Below, one piece after another: positions 1 to 45,096 of a DNA stretch of 64,000 nucleotides (the stretch's first letter is position 1; each line of letters starts with the position of its first letter). A program made the position numbers and the translations under genes. The stretch spans positions 3,286,001-3,350,000 of the forward strand of contig NC_089984.1 of assembly GCF_036417845.1 (NCBI RefSeq). The letters are read 5' to 3'. The notes beneath the pieces were generated by a model. The model was given only the letters and a program-made list of their open reading frames with translations. It made no database searches and was not told the DNA's origin. This DNA is from Apteryx mantelli (Eukaryota; Chordata; Aves; Apterygiformes; Apterygidae).

Positions 1-1149
1 ACCTAGTAACTGCTTTTTTGAGCTGCCTCTTCCTAGGGTTGCATAAACCTTAACTCACCTTCAAGTTTTCCTTGAATTAGTAAGGGCAACGGCAGTTTAT
101 TTTGATACCTTCTCACATCTTTCTATCAAGAGCCATGAGCAGAAGGATGAACGATCTCCAGATATTCCACAGAACGTTATCACAGGGGTTGGTTCTCGAG
201 TGCTAGAATTAAAACTGAAAGCGTATTACTTAGGGCGTGGATGTGCAACTTTTTATTCTGCTGTAGCCAGCTTGTCTCTTGTTCTTGTCCGTAATACTTC
301 GTGATACAACCAGGCTTTGTTATGTCTCTCTTATGGAGGGCTAAGATCATTTGTATGTGCTCTGGGCTGAAAGCGTGAACACTTAGTGGTGTTGTAGAGT
401 GGCTAAAGCCTTGACTCAGTTAACTGCAAGGCACATGGAAACGACAGCTAGAAGTGGTTTTTTGAGATGGAATATAGAGTGTTCAGCTACAAAGTATTTC
501 TGTGAGTCTTGGGTGGGGGGTTCTTCTTAGGGAAAGTGAATTTTGGACAAGTTTGGTATTGGGAGAAACAAACAAATCACTTCACTACCTGTGTTTTACT
601 TTGTTAGTGAGGATATGCTTAGGACTTAGTTGTTTCTTTTAATAACCTCATTACTGAGTGTGATTAATATTGCTTAAAATGTCCCCAGAATGATCTGTTG
701 AATTAAATTTATTTTTTTAAGCAGGGCAGTTTATCCTTGTCACCTGATTTTGCAGAATATGTATTGAAAGCACCCCCTAGATGTAGGGAGTCAATCCTCT
801 GTTAAAGATGATTGGGAAATTTCAGACAAAAGCTGCTATTGCTTAGGGCAACGGGAGACTAAATGTGTCAGTGCATTTTTTTTTTCTTTTCCTATCATTA
901 ATATAAATGCATATGCTCAAATGTTTAGTTTCATGTGCTCCTGGAATCAGAGTATCCTAGATCTGTTTCTGCTGAGTGATTTGCCTCGTGTACAATCAGA
1001 TAGCTTTCCGTAGTGTGTATCCTCGTCTCCCGTTTGAGGGATCAGTCTGTCACTGAAATTTGACTGAAGGTCCACTCAGGGCAAAGTTGAGATAAATGTT
1101 ACGTATGTTTATTTTTGTTCTTTAATAATTTAAATCTCTTTTGTTTAAG
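1..1149 (+). other. ATAD1: ATAD1 intron (3' part)
   Basis: Intron sequence upstream of the first ATAD1 exon in the window. It is AT-rich and has no open frame resembling the AAA core (Walker A/B), which must lie upstream of the window. It ends in a pyrimidine-rich tract and an AAG acceptor at 1147-1149. Confidence 0.8.
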
Positions 1150-1200
1150 GCTCTGAAACAGAGAGAAGCAATCTTGAAGCTAATTTTGAAAAATGAAAAT
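1150..1200 (+). CDS. ATAD1: ATAD1 exon, antepenultimate? here first of three in window
   Basis: 51 nt, phase 0 to phase 0, 17 codons ([17 protein letters not shown]). Acceptor AAG at 1147-1149; perfect donor GTAAGT at 1201. Confidence 0.95.
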
Positions 1201-4200
1201 GTAAGTAGACTTCTTTTAATGATTAATCTGCTGAATTGCTGTGGTCATGAACACAAACTCTGGAGTTGTGGAAAACATGTTTTATAATTGTCTTTCTTGG
1301 AGCAAGGCATATATTATCTACCAGAGTATTTCTGATTAGAATTTAGGAATCTTTTGTGGTTTTAGGTGTGGCTTCAAATTAAAGCAGTAGAATTGTGTAC
1401 TGGCTTAAGCACAAGCCTTGTATTAGAGCAATAGTAGTCTCGGATTTCTTGGTGAAACACTGTCTCTGAGGAAAATTACTTAATTTCTCTGTCTCCATTT
1501 CCCTGTTATATAACAAGATAATATATTTATCTCCCTAAAGATGCCAAAGATAATCATGTTTGGAAATCCCTTTGATCAGTGAAAGAAATTTCAAGCCATC
1601 ATGAAGCATTCATTCAGGAAGAAGAGATGCTGAATTTTTTGAACTCTGTAGTCTGTTGGCTCTAGTTAAGAAAGGAAGAATAACATTTTTTGACAGCGCT
1701 GCTTTTGCCATTTTGATTCAAAGTTTGTATTTTCTTTAGAGGAAAAGTCCTTCCATGGTTGTGGCTACTAGTATTAGATGGTGTTTATATCGCAGTCTGT
1801 ATTCCAAGATGTGGGGAAGGAGTAGATATGTGTGCAAGTGGTAGTATCTGTTGGCAGAATATGGAGCTTGTCCGGTATTATTGGACTTTTTGGGACCCAA
1901 ACCCTGAGCCACAGAGGATTCTGCGGCTGAAGTTGTACAAAACTTAGCTGGTAGCACTAATTCTCATTAAGTTAATGTTGTAAAGTATTTGTTGATTGAG
2001 GTCCATCCTAAAGGTAAATATCTTTTATTAGTAAAACCAAGTTAAACCTTTAAGAGGCTTCATGTGAGCTGATCGTTTGTGAATGGCCAAGATATTGAGG
2101 AAATGATTTGGCAAATGGCCGTTTTTGGATTGTTTAAATAGCATGACTGGCAAAATGCTGGACACGGTATCAATTCTGGTTCTGCATCTAAATGCCAAAG
2201 GCATCCTGCAGGAAATACTGGCTTCTTTGCAGAAGATTGCAAACAACCTAAAAGTCCTCTTGCAAATGGTGATTTTAATTTCTTTTCAGGAGTTGTTAGG
2301 GAGGTGAGCCAAGTGATAGACTTTTTTATTGGCTCCCTGAATATCTGCACACAGCCAGCCCTTGCATACAAGTGAACGCTGTGGCTCCTTTGCCTTGGCA
2401 GCTGGGCCTTTGAGTTGCAGCACCTGGGCTGTGTGGCCTTGAACGGAGACACAAATCAGCTCCTGAATAAGGACTTAAAAAAAATGTGAGGGTTATGAAG
2501 CATCCAGCAGTGAATCACAGCAGCACAAAGTAACCTGTTTTAAAAAACAAATTAGCCTATATTGGTTATCCGATAGGAGGAGGAGTTGGATCTCTCAAGC
2601 CCAGCTCATTTTCAGCCAGAGTAACAAACTTTCTGGGAGGCTCCTTCCCATGATGGGTGTAGTCATGCCCTTGGTTTTCGCTCCCTGTCTTAAGATCTTG
2701 TTTCTCCTTTTCGCTCCAGGGGAAATCCTGGTTAATGCTTCGTATCCAAAGTGCCTGTTTTCTATGTTTATTTTTAGCCAGCTACATTGCTCCATTCAGT
2801 TCCTGATGACCTTCAGCCCCAGATTAGGCAATTACATGCAGATCGACAGTTGACCATCACTGGCTTTGGTATTTGTGTGCAGAACCATGCCGGCGTTGTT
2901 ATAGCAAAGCACATCGAGACAGCGAGCCTGTAGTGTCTGTAGGAGAACGCTTCGGAGTAAGCCAGGGGCCAATTTTGCATGAATTTCCACACCTGGGGAC
3001 TCAGATGACAAGCACCGGTCCAAGATCTGAGCGAACGTGACAGTATCACTCTAACCGTTGCCTTTCAAGAAAAGTGGGAGGGAAGGTGGGGAATTTGAAG
3101 AGTCCTCAGTGGATGTCAGCGCGTTTTCAGGTTCTCCCTGGGAGTCCACTGCTTAATTGAACTGATAGTTAGAAGGAATATGGATTACATACGGGGCTTT
3201 GCCTTTAGCACCAGTTAGCGAATTTCATGGAATAGATCCCTCTTAGAAGAAGTTCCCCCTCGCTTTCATTAGACTAGTTTGGCTTTAACTTTTTAAAAAA
3301 GGAAATACAGATGCCTTGGAAAATATACTGGAAAGAAGTGGATAAATGTTGGGTCCTGACTGGAGGTGTAGGCTCTTCTGGCTGCTTGTCTGAGTTCTGT
3401 CTCTGATCCAACGCATGGAGTTAAACGTGTTATTCTGCCCCTGAGTTCCCCATGTCCTGGTCTTATAAAATAGGCACAGTTGTTCAGTAACTCAGCAAAA
3501 AACTGTTCGGAGTTCTTGTTTTGCGCTTGAAAGGTGGCAACAGCAAAATGTGAATGTGACAGGAACTTCTTCCAGTCTTACTGCGTTACTGGTCAAAATA
3601 AGTGTTTATGAAAATAAAATGTACTCTTTCAAATAACGTTATTATGAAAAAAGGCCGTGGCTGTGAAAGGAGGCCCAACGGGCAGTGTACGTTGTTTACA
3701 GATCTAAAGACGCACTAGGGTCTAAAAGCCCTTAGCCAAAAAACGTTGCTGTTGCAGGAAACTTGTGTAGGCATTTGGAGAACTGGGTCATTATTTCTGT
3801 GATCCAGTTGTCCATCTAGTAGACACCCAAAACCTCGCAGGAACTTTGTAAGTGACAATACACCGATATGACAGTTTGCTTTCAATTGCCCGCTCATTTT
3901 TATCAGCTACAGTTTTATTAAATGAAGCATCAGTTTCATTGAATGAAGTGAACTACCTGGAGAGGTCAAAACACAAGACGATTAAATAATTTCCTTTTAG
4001 CTTTCAAAAAAAGGCAAGACTGAAAAAAAGTCTTAAGGCAGGTAAAAATATTTAGAGGCGATTTATATGGTGTACTCTAGTAGAATAGTGTAAATGACTT
4101 TAAAGTTATCATGTTCTTACCTTTTGTTTTTTGACAGGTGGACCGGCATGTCGATCTCCTAGAAGTTGCTAAAGAAACCGATGGCTTCTCAGGAAGCGAC

Positions 4201-4947
4201 CTGAAAGAAATGTGCCGGGATGCAGCACTCCTTTGTGTCAGGGAATACGTTAATTCTGCCTGTGAAGAAGAGAAGTAGGTGTTTTCTTCTCTGTGTTGTG
4301 GTAGCTGAACAACAACTGTGAATGCTTTAGGTGCTGTGTATCGTGCAAGTATGAGTTTGTATCTTTTGATTTGAATTGCAAATTTAGGGTTGTTTTAAAC
4401 ATTGTGATTCACAAGTAGGTTCTCTTTTTTTTCTTCAGAAATTGCCGCTGTACAACAGAATATCAATAAGTTACCTTTATTCGTTCTGACTATGAAAATA
4501 AGATTATTTGTTCCCAAGTGACAAGTTTGAGATGACATGAACTAACAAGAGAGTTGTATTACTGAATTATATTATCAAGCTTAGATGCTGGAAGCACTCT
4601 TGTATGCATGTAACTTTATTTGCTGTAATGTTTCTCTGATTATCTCCCATTCTTGAAGGTCAACCGTATGCATGGATAGAGGCATGTGTTTCCAGTAACG
4701 CTGGCTCTCCATCAGAGTTGCTGTTGTCAAGGATTGCTTTTCATTGAATAGTCGTTACGCAGCACCTGACTCACTATTTTTCTTTTTTTCTTTTTTTTCT
4801 TTTTCTTTTTTTTCCCTCTTTTAAAGCCATGACGAAGATGAAATCCGGCCCGTGCAGCAGCAGGATCTACACAGGGCGATTGAAAAGATGAGAAAATCAA
4901 AGGATGCCACACTTCAGAATGTTTTGATGCACGTTAGTTTGGATTAA
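1150..4947 (+). CDS. ATAD1: ATAD1 (Msp1), C-terminal part, joined 1150-1200, 4138-4274, 4827-4947
   Basis: Three exons join into a 309-nt frame giving the last 102 residues of ATAD1, an AAA+ ATPase anchored in the outer mitochondrial and peroxisomal membranes. The family pulls mislocalised tail-anchored proteins out of the membrane; the vertebrate protein also acts on AMPA receptors. The piece starts [17 protein letters not shown], continues [21 protein letters not shown] and [15 protein letters not shown] (the helical AAA lid of the Msp1/Vps4/katanin group) and ends [11 protein letters not shown]. The human protein is about 361 residues, so the N-terminal membrane segment, Walker A and Walker B are outside the window. 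Splice phases (0, 0, then 2/1) are all consistent. The only clear change from the mammalian C-terminus I recall is the acidic linker CEEENHDEDE at the last splice junction. The gene runs tail-to-tail towards PAPSS2. Confidence 0.95.
1201..4137 (+). other. ATAD1: ATAD1 intron
   Basis: 2.9 kb intron between GTAAGT and TTTTTTGACAG. Short frames occur on both strands, but none has splice sites or a recognisable protein. I see no repeat family in it. Confidence 0.85.
4138..4274 (+). CDS. ATAD1: ATAD1 penultimate coding exon
   Basis: 137 nt starting at codon VAL of [10 protein letters not shown] and ending with the first two bases of an AAC codon (donor GTAGGT at 4275). Encodes the lid subdomain with [15 protein letters not shown]. 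Without splicing, the frame would run straight into a TAG formed by the donor. Confidence 0.95.
4275..4826 (+). other. ATAD1: ATAD1 last intron
   Basis: 552-nt intron. Its final 50 bases (about 4778-4822) are an unusually long T/C tract before the TTAAAG acceptor. Confidence 0.85.
4827..4947 (+). CDS. ATAD1: ATAD1 last coding exon
   Basis: 121 nt. The first base completes the split Asn codon, then [21 protein letters not shown] through to MHVSLD and stop TAA at 4945-4947. This is the C-terminal helix of the AAA lid, which in this family packs back on the ATPase core. Confidence 0.95.
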
Positions 4948-6055
4948 GATTGAAAAGGGCGTTTGCAGTTTCTGATGTGATTTAGTTTGTTGACTTCTGT
5001 AATCAGTTAGTAAAAACAGCGTAAGGGGGTGGGAGCGGGGGTGTTCTTTGAACAAGGGAGTTATGTTTCTGGAATTGTTTTTATACAACAGATTCTAAGT
5101 TATTGAAATTTAGTAATGTGCTATTAGAAACGTAACAGTAGATCACGAAGTGGAACAATTAGAGCCCAGACCAAGAGCAGCTGCCTGTGTTTTGTCCCAT
5201 AATTGATGCACTGTGTAGCCTTAAAGCAGGTTCTGATGTGGTGCGTGGGTTCAGTGGGTCACCCGTGTGGAGGGGAGATGATCCGTTACCAGTTTGTGTA
5301 TATATGTACAAGCGTGTGTGTATGTATGAAATGTATATATCCACACATTTTTTTATATATAGACATAATCTGTAGATAACTTGAGTATGGAAAATCTTTT
5401 CTACTTGCTGAATCAAACCAAATCGGAAGATGTATAGATTAAAGATTCATCTGCATTCAATTCACATTTACTTCTTCCTTTTAGCAGCAAATATGAAGAT
5501 AGAAACTCTGCTTCTAGAATAATTTTCAGGCAAAATTGAAAGTATTACTGATTTTTCTTTCACATTACCACTTGAAGTCTGGTGCCATTTAGCGAAGATA
5601 GTAAACTACTGTAAAAACGTTTGAATACTCTTCATTTTGTATGAATCCTGCTATTTGAGGATATTTAATGCCTTTAATGCTATTTTTATATTTTTTTCCC
5701 CCTCTGATATTAGCAATTATAGAGTAGAATCTTAACTGCTCTTTCATTAAGCCCCACATATTATAAGCTCTCTGAAAAATTGTGGCTTTCTGATCTATTA
5801 TGCATTGTAACGAGGGCTTGCTGCTATTTAATCTTCTCTAGAAGACCCACTGCAGCACTGTGGCATCGTACCATGAAGCGTCATGTGTGTAGTTTTGACT
5901 GAGGCAAGAGGATATGTTTTGTGCTGTATTGCTTTGTCACGTGCTCTGATTTGCAAAACTGAAGGGAACGGGTCTTGGACTTAAAAATGTAATTTAGCAA
6001 TGTTATGCTGTTCTTGCCGGAAACAGTTTAATAAATTTATGTAAAATTATGTGAT
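4948..6055 (+). other. ATAD1: ATAD1 3' UTR (probable proximal end)
   Basis: AT-rich sequence after the ATAD1 stop with no coding potential. The first well-placed AATAAA in it is at 6030-6035, so a 3' UTR of about 1.1 kb is likely. Later AATAAA motifs at 6314-6319 and 8815-8820 could give longer forms. The exact cleavage site is inferred. Confidence 0.5.
6030..6035 (+). terminator. ATAD1: Poly(A) signal AATAAA, ATAD1 proximal
   Basis: Canonical hexamer about 1.08 kb downstream of the ATAD1 stop codon. Function is inferred from position only. Confidence 0.45.
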
Positions 6056-8690
6056 AAAGGCAAAGGGTTTAAAAAAAATGTAAGTGGCAAAGGTTTTTGC
6101 TAATGTTAGTCAATAGGTTGCTAATGTTAGTCAATAGGTTTTTATAATTTTTCTTCTCAATGCTATGGATTGTGGACTAATTTAACATAAATATGTAACA
6201 AGGATTCTCAGACCCTTAGAGATGGGATGCTCTGTCACCAATATCTTAGCTATAGAAGAAAGGTAGGCGTTGCAAGCAAGATACGGTGTAAAATGGGACA
6301 AGGTGCAAAGTAAAATAAAGACATCTTGAGCCAGCCGTCACGCAGTATCAGGTTCTGATGCCGATTTCCGCTAAGCTTATAGCCACAGGATAACTTCATA
6401 ACTGGAGCCCCTTCCGTTTGCACGCAAGTTGTGTAATGTCCCTTACACAACGCGTTAGTTTGACTCACTTTAATCTCTCTGAGTACTGAACATGTGGTGT
6501 TGGGGGGATTTTAGGGGGGGAGGAAGGTTGTTTTGTTTTTTGTTCTTGCTTTAGAATTTCCCCGTATCAAAAAGTGAAGTAATTACATAAAGTAAGTACA
6601 TATTGGTCTAACACAAGAACATAGGAAATTAGGCACAGCAAAAAAATACTCGGTCTGGGATATGGAACGCTAATCCCACAAGTCATGTTCGTTATAGGGG
6701 GAAAAAAAAAGTTGCATAATACTGCAAGTGCTAATAATTTGTATTCTTTCAACAGGGAGGAAGGGAAGGTGATTGAGTCTGTACAAAAACAACTGAAAGT
6801 AGTGAGAGAGCTTGAGAGTTCCTAAAGGAGAAGGAGCAGTGCTTTATAAAGAATAACGATCAGCAAAGCTTAGCTGTCGTTATGGTAGTGAACGATGAAA
6901 ACGCAGCAGTTTCGGTAAACTCTAGAACATGTTTCCCCATTCCCTTGGTCCTGCGTGAGAGGAAGCTTTATGCTGCTGCCGCCTTTTTCTTTTTCCCACA
7001 ATCGAATTGAACGACACACTGTATGACTACCTGTTACCACTTCAGAAAGTCAAAGTCAGTGCTAGCTCCGTGAGTCTGATCGAGTTCAAGGACTCGCTTT
7101 GAAATTAAACATGTGAATAGTGCTGCTTATTTCAACTTGGTTTCTCGAAAACGTTTAAATTATGCACGTGCCAGCTTGAGTACTTCAGCTACTCGGTTCA
7201 TTTCGGCAGTGACCCCTTTTTCAGTTGCGGGTTTGACGTTGAAGTTCTCCCAGCGCGTCTCAGTAGCTGTCACACCTGAAAAATCCCAAGCTGCCGACTG
7301 GTGTCTCCCTCCTTTCTCAGGACGCTTGCTGCTAGGTAGAGATCTGGTGTAGGCATTTGAAGAATACCAGCTTCCTTGTCAGTCAGAGGGTCTCTAAACA
7401 TGGCTTTGAGCAGATCTGAATGTCAAGCTCAGCCTGATGCATGGGAATAGGAAAAGAACCTAACTGCAGGTGCCAGGGGCATCATCTAGCCACCAGCTGA
7501 GCACTGATCTTTTTTTTAATGATGTGTTTCTCTAAGAACTGGCTGTTTCCATACTAGCTGTATCTTGCCCTTTTGTTGTGCCTCTCACTATAAATGCATT
7601 ACTGGAGGCCTAAGAGACAAATTTGACGCTGAAAAAGCATAAAGAATTATTTGTAATTGTAAAGTTACTGCAGCTAAAGTGTAATTTTCACTATTCCATA
7701 CTTGCCTGCTGCTGCTGGGGCTTTGGCGAGTTCTTGTCAAAACGAGGATCCTTACTGCAGCTTTGCTAGCCAGGCTGAGGAAGCTGCACGATTTATCGTG
7801 CAAGAACTCCACTGCCACCCTTAACTTCATTTCTGTGTCAGCCTGGCCCCGGTTCCTCGCTGTCTGAGTCTGCATTTAGTTCGAGTGGGAAAGGCTTGTG
7901 CAGAGAAGCGGTGGTGAGCGGTTCGCTCTCCCACAGACTTTGAGCCCGTTGCTCAAACCTGGTATTACTTTCACAGGGGTGGGGTGAGGCTGGTTCCAGT
8001 CCCAAGACCTGAGCGCTGAGGTGTAATACGCAGGGTGAAAAGGAGCCTTGGCGGGGTTTAAAAGTCGACTCTCCTGGCAGGAAAAGGCACAGACATGCCC
8101 AGTAAGCAAAGACTTTGTTTAGGACCTATTCAGTTGTAGCACTGTTAGACAGCGTGTACAGTACAGCCGGTACCTAACTTGTCCTTGGGCTGTAAAGCAG
8201 CTAATCTTGCCAGTCCGATACTGCAGCGCAAACAGAAACCTTTGGAATAGTCTTAAGTAACAGCTAAATGAATGAAGCGTTTTCTCTTTGGTTTTTGTCA
8301 CTCCGTTTCTGTCACCTTTACAAGTTGTGTCCACATTTGAACTCTGCAAAATGCAGGGGGGTTTAACAGTATGTGAAACTGGTTTGGGCAGGGGTGTCCC
8401 ATTCCCACACCGCCCCCCCTTCCCTCCGCGGTGCTTGGGAAACTGGGGCTGCGACCGCTGGGCAGTGACGGTGCGCTCACGGCGTGGAGGTGCTGCCGTG
8501 ACGGTCCCCCTTGGGAGGTGCCTGCACCTCCACTGGCCACCTTCTCCAGGGCCACCAGCCGCCCCGAGAGAGGACCCTGCCCACCCTGCCCGAGCTCCTT
8601 GGAGTCTCACCACCGAAGCCATCATCACCTTCAAAAATAAGTCTGCGGTGGTACGAGGTTGTGCTTTTCAACAAAATCACAAAGTAAGAA
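6056..8690. other. Tail-to-tail intergenic gap ATAD1/PAPSS2
   Basis: Between the probable ATAD1 and PAPSS2 3' ends. Many short frames on both strands, none with a recognisable product. A GC- and CpG-rich patch lies at about 8380-8620. I see no gene here. Confidence 0.5.
6099..6140 (+). repeat. Perfect 21-bp tandem duplication
   Basis: Two identical adjacent 21-bp copies, 6099-6119 and 6120-6140, each beginning GCTAATGTTAG. They lie just after the proximal ATAD1 poly(A) signal. The identity of the copies suggests a recent slippage event. Confidence 0.9.
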
Positions 8691-8709
8691 CTAGTTATAC
8701 GTATAAATA

Positions 8710-8715
8710 TTTATT
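8710..8715 (-). terminator. PAPSS2: Poly(A) signal AATAAA (minus), PAPSS2
   Basis: TTTATT on the + strand reads AATAAA on the PAPSS2 strand, 2.1 kb past the PAPSS2 stop. I recall a mammalian PAPSS2 3' UTR of roughly 2 kb, which fits. A weaker ATTAAA on the same strand at 10452-10457 could give a short form. Confidence 0.5.
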
Positions 8716-8814
8716 TGTACTAAAAGTGAGTGTTTCGTAGCAGAGCATCAAGTTCAGAATATATTAAATCATGAGATGCATCAGTTGAGGTACAAATTCC
8801 AGTCTCATGTCTTT

Positions 8815-8820
8815 AATAAA
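8815..8820 (+). terminator. AATAAA on + strand, possible distal ATAD1 signal
   Basis: Canonical hexamer on the + strand only 100 bp inside the presumed end of the PAPSS2 3' UTR. It might serve a read-through ATAD1 transcript, or be chance in AT-rich DNA. Confidence 0.2.
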
Positions 8821-9499
8821 TACCCATAAAAAAAACTAGTCGATGTACTGTTTTAATCGGAGGTAATCAGCATACTACACTATTTCGAAAGGATAATACA
8901 ACATTTATGTTTTGCTGTAACCACTTGGATTTACTGCATTTTCTTGAACCATTTGATTATTTTAAGATGAGAGGCAACAGCACTATTTCACTACTTTAAA
9001 AAATGGCAAATTTTAAGTTGGAGTATTGCTTTTGTCTTTCAGGTCCCTGCCAGAGGGGCTGAATATAAAAGGCACTATCGCTAGTACGCTTTCAGCTACT
9101 AACATTGTCTCTGCAGCTTTTTTGAGGTATAATACAGCTTTGGGCTCTGAACACTTAAAAATTACCCAAAAAACCCAGATGACATCATTGAAAAAATAAA
9201 ACTCTTTTTGCAAAAATATTTCCAATTGCTTGCATAGTTTTGGACGCGGTACCATGGCCACAGCAAAACAGTTTCACTTGAGATGTAGCTCACTAGACTA
9301 AATGCCAAGTGGAAGCATGATTGCTTTTTACTTAATGTAGATCCAATTGTAATTAAAATTGAAATATAAGGAGAGGAGAACACTATTTCCAGTTCATTTA
9401 AAACACATTCTGACCGGTTCCGGGGCTAAAACAAAAAATGACAAGTATAAAAATCATGAATTCTCATTGTTGCAATAACTAACAAGTGCATAGCTGTTT

Positions 9500-9780
9500 C
9501 CCCCCCCCCCAACCGAAATATTACACCCGAGCGTCGCGGCCGCGGCGGCAGCACACCCCAACCGTGGCCCTGGGGAAGCCGCTGCCGCCTGCGCGTGGCC
9601 CGCTGAGGCACGGGACTGGGAAAGCAGGCGGAGCTGGGCTTTTCGCTCGAATCCCCAAACCTTCAGCACCACCTGGAAACGCGCCGGCCACTAATAGGCC
9701 TCAGCGTGATGTGCTGGGAGTGAGGCTGGGGAAGGGAGGGTCCAATCCTGCCCTTAGGTCAAGCTCTTCCTGCCAGGTGG
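9500..9780. other. CpG-rich patch inside the presumed PAPSS2 3' UTR
   Basis: Starts with an 11-base C run and contains many CG dinucleotides, including a GCGGCCGC site near 9537, in otherwise AT-rich flanks. It could be an orphan CpG island or a GC-rich insertion; nothing else identifies it. Confidence 0.5.
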
Positions 9781-10808
9781 GAGGAAACAAGTGAAACCAC
9801 ATAACAAACACTGCAATTTTTACTCGCTCACCGCGTGTTCCTGAGCTTTCTCAGAGATATCCTGGTCTTTAAGATGCCTCCCAGGACAGATTCCCACCTG
9901 CCGGCATGTCCGCCACGCTGCGAGCACAGGGATTGTCCCAGCAGCGTTCCCAGACCCCTCGCAGCCTCCCTCTGGTGCTTGCTGGGGCTGCTCTGCCTCG
10001 CAGAAAGCTGAACGTGGAGCATCAGTAAAGCTCAGTTCAGTCTCTCGACCGAAGAGGTCAAGCAGAAGGAAGTAAGGAAGAACAGCGAGCAATCAACTCA
10101 GCGGCAAAGAACCGGCAACAGCCAAGGCTGCTAAAAAGATCCCGTTAAAAAAGGATATTAAAAAAAAAATCCTGCTGCTCGTTAGCAAAAACCGCCTGAG
10201 GCACGACCTTGCGAGCAGAGCCTGGATCCAAGTTTTGAGGACCTGCTCCCCTCTCCCACCCTGACAGTGGCATCACCACAGCTTTCCCAGGCTCCGCTGG
10301 CGGCAGCCTGCCTCTCCGCCACGAGCAGCGCTCCTCGCTTCGGCAGCTGCTCCCCGTCTCTTCCGGCCGGCAGCGGGGGCCACAGCCGTCGAGGGGTAAC
10401 AGCAAGTCACTTCTTCATTTCTGCTTCACAAAACAGGGGGGGGGACCTACTTTTAATCCCGCTGACGAGGTCCCAGCTCTGCACCAGGGACCGGTGCACG
10501 GGCACGAAACAATCCAACCGGCCAATCTGAATCCCGTGCGGGGTAATCGCTTTCCGGAGCCACGCTGTGCTGGGAACGAAGGGCCTGCTCCCTTTCTCTT
10601 CCAGTGCTCCAGGGAAGCTTCTCAGCAAGTTCAAGGGGAGAAAGATCAGGCTCAAAATATTTTTGATTAGTAAAAAAAACCCACTCTGACCTTGTTTGGA
10701 AAATCCTACAGTCAGAATATGGAAAATGCCAAGTAACTGATCTGTATCACAGGAAATCAATCAATCATTGCTCACTCTTAATACACACATTTCTAGGGAG
10801 AAGTAGTG

Positions 10809-44945
<34,137 letters not shown>

Positions 44946-45072
44946 GGTGCTGCGGGGCGGCGGGGCGGGCGGGCAAGCGCGGCTCCGGGGTCGGCGGCGG
45001 CCGGCGAGGCGCTATAAGGGCTCCGGAGACACGTAGCACGTCCCCGGACCGGCCCCTCTCGCCCTGAGCCCT

Positions 45073-45096
45073 CCTCCGTCTCCTCCTCCGTCTCCT
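45073..45096 (+). repeat. Two 12-bp copies in a C/T-rich tract upstream of PAPSS2
   Basis: CCTCCGTCTCCT repeated twice in tandem; purine-rich on the PAPSS2 strand, about 130 bp upstream of the start codon, probably in the 5' UTR or core promoter. Confidence 0.85.

Larger units (their letters stand above)
8690..10808 (-). other. PAPSS2: PAPSS2 3' UTR (probable)
   Basis: Non-coding sequence between the PAPSS2 stop and the AATAAA at 8710-8715. It contains an 11-base C run (9500-9510 on the + strand) and, unusually for a 3' UTR, a CpG-dense GC patch at about 9520-9780. Several short frames here look like chance products of the GC content. Confidence 0.5.

Noticed and set aside
8119-8740. 150- to 171-codon frames on both strands downstream of PAPSS2
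   Set aside because: They overlap one another in a GC-rich patch, which points to composition and not coding.
45005-45020. TATA-box-like word CTATAAGG near PAPSS2 exon 1
   Set aside because: It is in + orientation, opposite to the gene, and no + strand gene starts there.
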